Translations under genes and position numbers: made by a program
Notes under the pieces: model-generated
Seen by the model: only the letters and a program-made list of their open reading frames with translations
Database searches by the model: none
What the model was told of the DNA's origin: nothing
Shown: in pieces, positions 6,087 through 12,614 of the stretch
How positions within the stretch are numbered: the first letter of the stretch is position 1
Layout of the letters: each line of letters starts with the position of its first letter
DNA from: DYHD01 sp037445375
GTDB lineage: Bacteria > Nitrospirota > Thermodesulfovibrionia > Thermodesulfovibrionales > Dissulfurispiraceae
NCBI GenBank assembly: GCA_037445375.1
Contig: JBBIKS010000057.1
Location: forward strand, 1-15,432
Direction of reading: 5' to 3'
Length of the DNA: 15,432 nucleotides

Positions 6087-6983
6087 ATGCTGCATAGAAT
6101 ATTGATAGCAGAAGAGAGCCCTATAATGCAAAAGGTCGTTGAGGGTATCTTAGAGCAGGAGGGGTTTGAATTTAAAACCGTCAGCGACTGCAATCAAGCC
6201 CTTCAAGAGATAGACTCTTTTAACCCGCATATTGTATTGGCATCGAGTGATTTGCATGGTCTAAATGGTTATGAGTTATGCAAAGCAATCAGGAACACTA
6301 ATGCAAATCCAGACATCCCGGTAATCCTCCTTGCAGGTGCTTATGAGCCTTATAATGAGGAATATGCATGGGTTGTTGGTGTAGATGACTATATACTCAA
6401 ACCATTTGAAGCATCCGACTTGATAGGGAAAATAAAAAAGCTGTTAGGCATAATATGTTATGAGACATATACACCGCCATTATATCCTGATGACCCGCCT
6501 GCCTCGAAGTCTCCTGAAGCCGTTTCTACCTCAAATTCAAAAATAAAAAAGATTATTATAATTGAAAATACATCATCAGAAATAATCGAAAAAGAGGCTT
6601 CTTCGGGAACCCAAAAAAGAGAAATAAGAGAACCTCGTGTATTTATTGCTCCTTCATCACCATTGCCAGATATCGTCAAGAAAACCACACATTCATTGCC
6701 AATCATTGATAAAGATATTCGCAATCTGCTAAAACAGCCCTTGGAGGACGTTTTAGAGTATTATTTAAAATCTAAGTTGTCAGAAGAACTTTTATTGTCC
6801 GTAAAAGACAGGGTTAGCAACATTTTATATGAAATTGCGCCAAAGATAATAGATGAACTGCTCAGGCAGAGAATGGCTATTATCACATCGTCATTAACAT
6901 CAGAGATTGAATCTGAAGTAAAAAAGACATTACCGCAAATTGTTGAAAAAATTATTATAAAAAAGTTGGAGAAGGTAGATTAG
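6087..6983 (+). CDS. receiver-like protein without phosphoacceptor Asp, with C-terminal helical domain
   Basis: A 298-residue protein. Residues 1-122 form a CheY-like receiver: ILIAEESP supplies the acidic pocket (Glu9-Glu10) and ILKPFE keeps Lys105. By alignment to the pattern V-L-L-D-I-M-M-P-G, the phosphoacceptor position is Ser53 (VLASSDLHGLNGYE) and the switch Thr/Ser is Ala83 (ILLAGA), so ordinary phosphorylation is doubtful; Asp55 is nearby. A linker rich in Pro, Ser and Thr (about 128-210) leads to an alpha-helical C-terminus (about 222-298) with LPQIVEKIIIKKLEKV at the end, which recalls the terminal helix of PopZ-type polar organisers, a resemblance only. No DNA-binding or enzymatic output domain is seen. 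It starts 7 bp after iscU and ends 3 bp before valS, so it is embedded in a housekeeping operon. The function is unknown; a scaffold or localisation role is possible. Confidence 0.8.
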   Translation: MLHRILIAEESPIMQKVVEGILEQEGFEFKTVSDCNQALQEIDSFNPHIVLASSDLHGLNGYELCKAIRNTNANPDIPVILLAGAYEPYNEEYAWVVGVDDYILKPFEASDLIGKIKKLLGIICYETYTPPLYPDDPPASKSPEAVSTSNSKIKKIIIIENTSSEIIEKEASSGTQKREIREPRVFIAPSSPLPDIVKKTTHSLPIIDKDIRNLLKQPLEDVLEYYLKSKLSEELLLSVKDRVSNILYEIAPKIIDELLRQRMAIITSSLTSEIESEVKKTLPQIVEKIIIKKLEKVD

Positions 6984-6986
6984 ATT

Positions 6987-9827
6987 ATGGGCTTATTACA
7001 GAAAAGTTTTAAACCTGAAGAAGTTGAAGAAAAATGGTACAGCTATTGGGATGAAAATGGTTTTTTTGCTCCCGTTCCAGATTCAGACAAGCCCCCGTTC
7101 TGCATAGTGATACCCCCGCCAAATGTAACGGGCTCACTTCATATGGGACACGCTCTTAATGCGACTCTGCAAGATATTCTTACAAGATGGAAAAAAATGT
7201 CAGGCTTTAATGTTCTCTGGCTTCCAGGAACAGACCATGCTGGCATAGCTACTCAAAATGTCGTAGAAAAGGAATTATCTAAGGATGGGCTTGACAGGTA
7301 TAAGATTGGCAGAGAAGAGTTTATCAAAAGAGTTTGGAAGTGGAAGAATGAATACGGCGGCAGGATTATACATCAGCTTAAGAAACTCGGCTGTGCATGT
7401 GATTGGTCGAGGGAGAGATTTACGCTCGATGAGGGTCTCTCCAAAGCGGTCAGGGAGGTATTTGTCAGGCTTTTTGAAGAAAATTTGTTATACAGAGACA
7501 ATCGCCTCATCAACTGGTGTCCAAGGTGTCATACTGCCCTGTCTGAATTAGAAGTCGAATATGATGAAATCGAAGGCAAACTTTACAACATAAAATATCC
7601 TCTCACCCCATCTACTCTTAATAAAGCCGGCATAAAAGAGGGATATATAACGGTCGCCACAACAAGACCAGAGACTATGCTCGGAGATACAGCAGTCGCA
7701 GTTCATCCCGAAGACCGCAGATATTCTCATCTAATAGGACAAAGGGTTCAGCTTCCTTTGACAAATAGGGAAATTAAGATAATAGCCGAGCCCTCGGTAG
7801 ATCCCACATTCGGGACAGGAGCCCTTAAGGTTACCCCTGCACATGATTTCAACGATGAAATAATCGGTAAAAAACATGGACTTCCATCTATATCTGTGAT
7901 TACCGAAGATGGCTTTATGACAGACAATGCTGGCGAGAGATATAAAGGACTCGACAGGCATGAGTGCAGAAAAAAGGTCATAGCTGATTTAACTGAAAAT
8001 GGACTGCTGATTGACAAACAAAAACATGCTCATTCAGTTGGACATTGCTATCGCTGCAAGACAATTATCGAGCCGATGCTTAGCGTTCAGTGGTATGTAA
8101 GTATTGACTCTCTTGCATCTGAGGCTGTCAATGCAGTAAAAAAAGGCAATATTCATCTTATCCCGGACATGTGGGATAATAACTATTTTGCATGGATGAA
8201 GGATATCAGAGATTGGTGCATATCTCGGCAGATATGGTGGGGTCACCAGATACCGGTGTGGTATTGCCCTGAATGCAGAATGGCTGATGGCAGGATGCAG
8301 GGAGACATTATCGAACATATCTTTCATAAACCTCTATCACTAAAGGGCCGCAAGACCGTTTCGGGAGGAACATATTCACATCTAAAATCATTAGGGATGA
8401 ATCATAGCGATATCATTGAAAACTCAAAGATTATCAGGATTTCGAAAGAGGTTAACCCTATCAGTCAAAGGGAGGATATCCATGAATGCCCATTTTGCAA
8501 AAGCGGAAATATTATCCGTGACCCTGATGTTCTGGATACATGGTTTTCTTCTGCACTTTGGCCGTTCTCAACACTCGGATGGCCTAATGATACAAAAGAT
8601 CTTAAGACATTTTACCCTACAAGCGTCCTTGTAACAGGATTTGATATATTGTTTTTTTGGGTCGCCCGTATGATAATGATGGGGCTTAAGTTCATGAATG
8701 AAGTGCCTTTCAGGGATGTCTATATCCATGCCCTTGTGAGGGATTTGCAAGGTCATAAGATGAGCAAATCAAAGGGAAATGTTATAGATCCACTCTTGAT
8801 GATAGGTGAATATGGCGCTGATGCATTCAGGTTTTCTCTTGCAGCGTTTGCAGCTCAGGGAAGGGATGTAAGGTTCTCAGAAAAAAGGGTCGAGGGATAT
8901 AGACATTTCATTAATAAGCTCTGGAATGCCTCACAGTTCATCTTGAATTATAGTGAATGTAAGACAGGCAAGAATGTTTATGAATGTGAAGATAATCTCG
9001 ATCTTCCTTCCAAATGGATTCTAAGCAGGCTTTCCAGAACTGCTCATAATGTAAACAGAGAACTTGGAGAGTATCGTTTTAATGATGCAGCAAGCAATAT
9101 CTACCAATTTGTGTGGCATGAATTCTGCGACTGGTATATAGAGATTACGAAACCAGTGCTTTACAAAGGAACGCAAAAGAATAAAGAAGTGGCAGCGAAT
9201 TGTCTTTTTTATATACTCAAAAAAATATTGCTGCTTCTTCATCCTTTTATGCCTTTTATCACCGAAGAGATATGGAAATTAGTCTTTGAGACTAATAGCA
9301 GTATAATGGCTGAAGATTATCCTTCAAATATGAGATTATATCCTGACGCAGAATCTCAAATGAACTATTTCATAGATGCAGTCTCCGGCATAAGGCATAT
9401 CAGGGGAGAACTGAATATAAACCCGTCTCTTGAGATAAATGCTGATATAAAAACATTATCTCAAGAAGCAGAAGCTGTGCTTAATGATAATCTACCTGCT
9501 ATAATGAAGCTAACAAGGTGCAAGGATATCAGGATTGGCGGATATCTGATGAAATCCGAAGATTCCGCTATAGCAATCAAAAACGGCATAGAGATATATA
9601 TCTCTTTGGGAGGCTTGATTGATGTAAGGTCTGAAATGGCAAGACTCCTGAAAGAGAGGGCTAAGATTGATGGTGAGATAACATTTGTGAACAAAAAGCT
9701 TACGAATGAAGATTTCCTCAAAAATGCCCCCAGTAATATTGTTGAAAAAGAAAGAGAAAAATTTGATCTTCTAATTCAGAAAAGTAAAAAAATAATAGAA
9801 AGCATTGAAATCTTAAAAACAATATAA
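6987..9827 (+). CDS. valS: valyl-tRNA synthetase
   Basis: A 946-residue class I synthetase charging tRNA-Val. The HIGH-type motif is HMGH at 52-55 within PPPNVTGSLHMGHALN. The editing domain contains TTRPETMLGDTAVAVHPED. KMSKS lies at 591-595 (GHKMSKSKGN), and the anticodon-binding segment and the C-terminal coiled-coil arm (about 880-946) are present. The zinc-ribbon cysteines are C427/C430 (WYCPEC) and C501/C504 (ECPFC); the 70 residues between them are about 50 more than I recall as usual, so there is an insertion in the ribbon. The upstream gene ends 3 bp before the ATG, with GGAGAAGG about 10 bases upstream. The length and all motifs indicate a functional enzyme. Confidence 0.97.
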   Translation: MGLLQKSFKPEEVEEKWYSYWDENGFFAPVPDSDKPPFCIVIPPPNVTGSLHMGHALNATLQDILTRWKKMSGFNVLWLPGTDHAGIATQNVVEKELSKDGLDRYKIGREEFIKRVWKWKNEYGGRIIHQLKKLGCACDWSRERFTLDEGLSKAVREVFVRLFEENLLYRDNRLINWCPRCHTALSELEVEYDEIEGKLYNIKYPLTPSTLNKAGIKEGYITVATTRPETMLGDTAVAVHPEDRRYSHLIGQRVQLPLTNREIKIIAEPSVDPTFGTGALKVTPAHDFNDEIIGKKHGLPSISVITEDGFMTDNAGERYKGLDRHECRKKVIADLTENGLLIDKQKHAHSVGHCYRCKTIIEPMLSVQWYVSIDSLASEAVNAVKKGNIHLIPDMWDNNYFAWMKDIRDWCISRQIWWGHQIPVWYCPECRMADGRMQGDIIEHIFHKPLSLKGRKTVSGGTYSHLKSLGMNHSDIIENSKIIRISKEVNPISQREDIHECPFCKSGNIIRDPDVLDTWFSSALWPFSTLGWPNDTKDLKTFYPTSVLVTGFDILFFWVARMIMMGLKFMNEVPFRDVYIHALVRDLQGHKMSKSKGNVIDPLLMIGEYGADAFRFSLAAFAAQGRDVRFSEKRVEGYRHFINKLWNASQFILNYSECKTGKNVYECEDNLDLPSKWILSRLSRTAHNVNRELGEYRFNDAASNIYQFVWHEFCDWYIEITKPVLYKGTQKNKEVAANCLFYILKKILLLLHPFMPFITEEIWKLVFETNSSIMAEDYPSNMRLYPDAESQMNYFIDAVSGIRHIRGELNINPSLEINADIKTLSQEAEAVLNDNLPAIMKLTRCKDIRIGGYLMKSEDSAIAIKNGIEIYISLGGLIDVRSEMARLLKERAKIDGEITFVNKKLTNEDFLKNAPSNIVEKEREKFDLLIQKSKKIIESIEILKTI

Positions 9828-9844
9828 AAGTTGAAGAGGCATGT

Positions 9845-10327
9845 ATGGAGAAAAATGAGCAGGATATTGAAGGCAGTAGTTTAGACATAGTTGAGGCAGA
9901 TATTTTAAAAATCAGGCAGAGCACTATCAGGGCAGTCGAGGGAATACATGTTGATTTGCAGCAGTCGGCTGTTTTGACCGTTGATGCAGAGAGGGTTGAG
10001 ATAACTCAAGGAGCTTCGCTGCTAATGAAAGGCAGAAACCTCTCGATGAATCAGAGCGCTTGCATGGTGTGCTCGGGTGAGACTACAAGCATGAACCTAT
10101 CTGTTTCACCTGTTACAATTTCCACTGGTGACGCAACAGTTAATAAAAGCGCTGTAGGCGTCATGGTATCAAGAGATATTGCTGCTAATAACACTGCTTC
10201 AATCCTTATGATTGGTAGAAATGTAAGCGGGAATGTCAACACCTTATTAGATTGGCGATCTGCCCTAACCATTGGAGCTATTGCGGGCGGCATTTTCGGG
10301 GTATTGCAGCTACTCAAAAAAAAGTGA
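9845..10327 (+). CDS. tail-anchored repeat protein, probably a small right-handed beta-helix
   Basis: A 160-residue protein not assigned to a named family. From about residue 20 to 130 it is made of some seven 15-residue repeats with the pattern (hydrophobic)-x-(N/Q)-(Q/K)-S-A at the start of each turn: RQSTIRAV, QQSAVLTV, TQGASLLM, NQSACMVC, NLSVSPVT, NKSAVGVM, NNTASILM. Such short periodic repeats with Gln/Asn-Ser ladders are typical of beta-helices and of bactofilin-like polymers. The C-terminus is one hydrophobic segment (ALTIGAIAGGIFGVLQLL) followed by KKK, suggesting a tail anchor with the helix facing the cytoplasm. There is no signal peptide. It begins 17 bp after valS, with GAAGAGG upstream, and is probably the last gene of that operon. 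The stop is TGA. A membrane-tethered scaffold is a guess. Confidence 0.75.
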   Translation: MEKNEQDIEGSSLDIVEADILKIRQSTIRAVEGIHVDLQQSAVLTVDAERVEITQGASLLMKGRNLSMNQSACMVCSGETTSMNLSVSPVTISTGDATVNKSAVGVMVSRDIAANNTASILMIGRNVSGNVNTLLDWRSALTIGAIAGGIFGVLQLLKKK

Positions 10328-10387
10328 ATTTGCTTTATGCCAAATACTAAGGTAGCTATGCTCCATTTGCTGAGATATCGAAGAGTT

Positions 10388-10422
10388 ATTACTAAGAACT
10401 AATTTAATAAAGCCTCATAAAA
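10388..10422 (+). repeat. 35-nt dispersed repeat, copy 1
   Basis: Matches 15337-15371 at 32 of 35 positions; both copies share ATTACTAAGAA and AAAGCCTCATAAAA. The repeat sits 60 bp after the tail-anchored protein gene and runs directly into the hairpin at 10419-10511. Confidence 0.75.
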
Positions 10423-10511
10423 CACCCTCACCTTCATCCCCTCCCGTCGAGGCAGGGGAACATAATATAACCATCTCCCGTAAGGGTAGAGGGCAAGGGT
10501 GAGGGGGTTTT
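10419..10511 (+). terminator. long inverted repeat with T-rich tail, likely transcription end of the valS operon
   Basis: Arms 10419-10433 (AAAACACCCTCACCT) and 10497-10511 (GGGTGAGGGGGTTTT) pair at 13 of 15 positions and are followed by TTTTATTTATAT. Inside are smaller G/C-rich hairpins such as CCCCT...AGGGG near 10437-10458. The CCCTCACC/GGTGAGGG type is a common intergenic repeat in many genomes, so it may be a dispersed element used as a terminator. Confidence 0.5.
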
Positions 10512-10607
10512 ATTTATATATTCCTTAGTCAATGTTTTTTCTTTGCGGGTTCAATTTTGCAAATTAAACCCCTATTTCGTAATATAGAAAGCGGCGCTAT
10601 TATTAAA

Positions 10608-10739
10608 ACCTAAATTGAACGATTTTCCACCTAAACACTTATTCTGCTTGTCATTCCGATTGCCCAAAGGGTGTGAGGAATCTTTTATGCAAAACCTCGC
10701 TTTGCTCGGAATAACAAGAAAGAATCGCTCAATTTAGGT
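10608..10739. repeat. 132-bp nested inverted-repeat element upstream of nadC
   Basis: Outer arms ACCTAAATTGAACGATT (10608-10624) and its complement at 10723-10739 match 16 of 17. Inner arms CTTGTCATTCCGA (10647-10659) and 10706-10718 match 12 of 13. The inner part with GTGAGGAATCTTTT resembles the widespread TGTCATTCCGAG-type intergenic repeat also seen at 14638 and, in variant form, at 12420. No coding content. Confidence 0.65.
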
Positions 10740-10828
10740 AAGATAATGATAGTTCAGTAAAAATTATGGAGCAGGTTACAAACCTTCTCCCGCAAGAACT
10801 TTGGGCAATCATCAATGGAAGGTATAAA

Positions 10829-11710
10829 GTGACATCAAAACAATATGAAAAATTTGATGATTTATCCTTACCTCTTTTTGTAAAAGAAACTCTGAAAAAC
10901 GCCATTTCAGAAGACGAAGGGCATGGCGATATCACATCTACTCTTTTAACCCCCGCAAATAAAAAAGCTGCCGCCCATATAATAGCAAAAGAAGACTTTA
11001 TTCTTGCGGGTATGCCTTTTGTTAAAGAAGTTTTCAGTATTATAGATAATAATTTGAGAATTCAGGTTTTTTTCAAAGAGGGTTCAATAGTTAAAAAAAA
11101 TGATCTGATAGCTGAGGCAAAGGGTTGCGCAAGAAGCCTGCTATTAGCTGAAAGGGTATCCCTTAATCTACTTCAACGAATCTCTGGAATTGCAACCATC
11201 ACCCATTCATTTGTTGAGAAATTAAGAGGATTACCTGCCAGCATCGCAGATACAAGAAAGACTGCTCCATGCCTCAGATTTATGGAAAAATATGGCGTTA
11301 GAACAGGCGGTGGAGTCAACCACAGATTCGGTTTATACGATGGTGTATTGATTAAAGACAACCATATTAAAATCGCAGGCGGCGTTAGAAATGCTATCGA
11401 GCTTACAGGTAAAGCACATCATTTAATGAAGATTGAGGTAGAAGTAAAAAACATTGATGACTTTAAAGAGGCATTATCTGCTGGAGCAGATGTCATAATG
11501 CTTGACAATATGTCTTTAGAAGACATGAGAAAGGCTGTAAGCATAAGAGATATCCATGCGTTTAATAAAAAAAGGATTCCACTTGAGGCATCCGGCAGTG
11601 TAAGGCTTGAAAATGTCAGGGATATTGCAGAAACAGGGGTGGATATTATATCAGTCGGTGCATTGACCCATTCAGCAAGGGCAGTTGATATAAGTATGAA
11701 AATCGTTTAG
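10829..11710 (+). CDS. nadC: nicotinate-nucleotide pyrophosphorylase (quinolinate phosphoribosyltransferase)
   Basis: Makes nicotinate mononucleotide from quinolinate and PRPP in de novo NAD synthesis. Family motifs are EDEGHGDITS near the N-terminus, LNLLQRISGIAT, ADTRKTAPCLRFMEKYGVRTGGG-type sequence with the Arg/Lys/His substrate-binding set, NHRFGLYDGVLIKDNH, the IEVEV strand, LDNMS and the C-terminal EASGSV and ISVGALTHS phosphate-binding loops. The GTG start at 10829 is preferred: GGAAGG lies 6 bases upstream and the resulting 293 residues fit the usual size. An in-frame ATG at 10766 would add 21 residues without family similarity and has no ribosome binding site. It stands alone, downstream of a repeat element and followed by a long spacer. 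nadA and nadB are not in the window. Confidence 0.95.
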   Translation: MTSKQYEKFDDLSLPLFVKETLKNAISEDEGHGDITSTLLTPANKKAAAHIIAKEDFILAGMPFVKEVFSIIDNNLRIQVFFKEGSIVKKNDLIAEAKGCARSLLLAERVSLNLLQRISGIATITHSFVEKLRGLPASIADTRKTAPCLRFMEKYGVRTGGGVNHRFGLYDGVLIKDNHIKIAGGVRNAIELTGKAHHLMKIEVEVKNIDDFKEALSAGADVIMLDNMSLEDMRKAVSIRDIHAFNKKRIPLEASGSVRLENVRDIAETGVDIISVGALTHSARAVDISMKIV

Positions 11711-12020
11711 GGCCGTGGAAGGTCAAATCCTCACAATGCACAATTTGCGTGATTTCATCTCATTTTCCGCTCGCTTTTTCAGTCTTTTGTCACCCCATAT
11801 CTCAATTTAAATCGGTAAGTTGCTTGTAATGCCGCTGATTCTCATATATCAAGCTCCTTCACTATTTCCCGTAGATCTAAACCGATTAACTCGAGGGATA
11901 GGTGATTTTTACTTATACCCTCAAGTGGTTGAGTTCAAATAACAAACAGAATCAAAAAAAATCATCAAAAATACTAATCAATAGATAAATAAATTTATAC
12001 CATTTTAATGCTAAAAACGC
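11711..12020. other. AT-rich spacer after nadC, no gene recognised
   Basis: Nothing firm is coded here. A weak hairpin pairs ACTCGAGGGATA (about 11889-11900) with TATACCCTCAAGT (about 11916-11930). The minus strand over about 11845-11935 reads a 30-residue open stretch including KNHLSLELIGLDLREIV, which could be a gene relic but has no start and no recognised family. Confidence 0.4.
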
Positions 12021-12049
12021 TTGACATACAGATTAAAACAAACTACAAT
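12021..12049 (+). promoter_or_regulatory. strong sigma70-type promoter for a non-coding RNA
   Basis: TTGACA (12021-12026) and TACAAT (12044-12049) are spaced by 17 bp, the best-looking promoter in the spacer. No open reading frame of note follows for 240 bp; instead a long interrupted stem and a U-rich end follow. Confidence 0.75.
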
Positions 12050-12055
12050 TGAATT

Positions 12056-12229
12056 AAAGATGGAGTTCAAGCAGGTGGTGGTCTTGCTCCTCTTAACCCA
12101 GAGTTTTAAGATATTGTCTCAAGATGTAAAGTCGTAAGATGTAGCGTCTCAAGATGTGGTCTTAGGATGTTAAGTAAGTCGTAAAAGATTTACTGGGGAA
12201 AGAGGAATAAAGCAAGCACCACCTTTTTT
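12056..12229 (+). ncRNA. candidate novel structured RNA with six internal 12-nt repeats
   Basis: The predicted transcript of about 174 nt starts near 12056. Its ends pair: 12073-12080 with 12217-12224, 12083-12088 (CTTGCT) with 12211-12216 (AGCAAG), 12089-12094 (CCTCTT) with 12200-12205, and 12097-12101 (CCCAG) with 12193-12197 (CTGGG). This gives 25 base pairs broken by small bulges and ends in TTTTTT (12224-12229), as in an intrinsic terminator. The enclosed 91 nt hold six imperfect copies of GTCTCAAGATGT, at 12103, 12116, 12131, 12146, 12159 and 12178. Two copies (12116, 12146) are identical. The copy at 12159 reads CTTAGGATGT, close to a CsrA site; the others have AAGATGT. No coding potential is seen. 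It matches no RNA family I know; 6S RNA is the nearest alternative in size. Confidence 0.65.
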
Positions 12230-12293
12230 ATTTGTGGTAATTATCCTCTCCTTTCTTCATTTCTCATCTCAATTAGCTGAAGTAATTGGAAAA

Positions 12294-12413
12294 ATGGCCT
12301 CTATGAAACTTAAAGAATTTATAGGAAAAGTTGTTATGTATCTGTCTTTCCTTGCACCTTCAAACAACCATTTCTACTATCAAGGATATTTGGTTAGCCC
12401 CTCACAGATTTAA
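12294..12413 (+). CDS. possible small protein, 39 residues
   Basis: An open frame from ATG 12294 to TAA 12411-12413 encodes a 39-residue peptide beginning MASMKLKEFIGKVVMYLSFL, slightly hydrophobic and basic at the N-terminus. There is no convincing ribosome binding site and no family is recognised. It lies between the candidate RNA and a dispersed repeat. It may be chance. Confidence 0.2.
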   Translation: MASMKLKEFIGKVVMYLSFLAPSNNHFYYQGYLVSPSQI

Positions 12414-12419
12414 AAAAAG

Positions 12420-12456
12420 TTGTCATTGCGATCAAAGCAAAGTGATCTATCTTTTG
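12420..12456 (+). repeat. TTGTCATTGCGA-type dispersed repeat fragment
   Basis: TTGTCATTGCGATC followed by AAAGCAAAGTGATCTATCTTTT is a variant of the common TGTCATTGCGAGCGAAGCAATCT-like intergenic repeat; related forms occur at 10647-10718 and 14638-14712. Confidence 0.5.
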
Positions 12457-12499
12457 CAAAAAGCCATAACTTTTCAGCCATTATTTGAATTTTGAAACT

Positions 12500-12516
12500 T
12501 TGGCATATATATTGCA
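12500..12516 (+). promoter_or_regulatory. sigma54 (RpoN) -24/-12 promoter
   Basis: TTGGCA (12500-12505) and TTGCA (12512-12516) give GG (12502-12503) and GC (12514-12515) separated by exactly 10 bp, the RpoN rule. The expected start is about 12527, leaving an 88-nt leader before the FecR-type gene at 12615. An activator of the AAA+ class would be needed; none is in the window and no clear upstream binding palindrome was found. Confidence 0.65.
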
Positions 12517-12614
12517 ATTATTGTTAACATAAGGCATGGGCAATACTGTTTGGTATTCTAAAGTTTTAAAATCAAAAGGCTTTAGGAGCCTAAAAAACAA
12601 AATGAGGTGATGAA

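Noticed and set aside
10766..10828. ATG at 10766 as nadC start
   Set aside because: The added 21 residues do not resemble NadC and there is no ribosome binding site, while GTG 10829 has GGAAGG six bases upstream.
11845..11935. Minus-strand 30-residue open stretch as a gene
   Set aside because: No start codon, no ribosome binding site and no recognised family; at most a relic.
12103..12189. CRISPR array from the regularly spaced 12-nt repeats
   Set aside because: Repeats are only 12 nt and imperfect, intervals between them are 0-7 nt and there are no cas genes; the transcript-like promoter, terminal stem and U tail argue for an RNA gene.
12056..12229. 6S RNA or SRP RNA
   Set aside because: The size and paired ends would fit 6S, but the enclosed part is a repeat array without the long apical stem; the SRP core GGTC...GGAAGGAAGCAGCC is absent. 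Not fully excluded without a covariance search.
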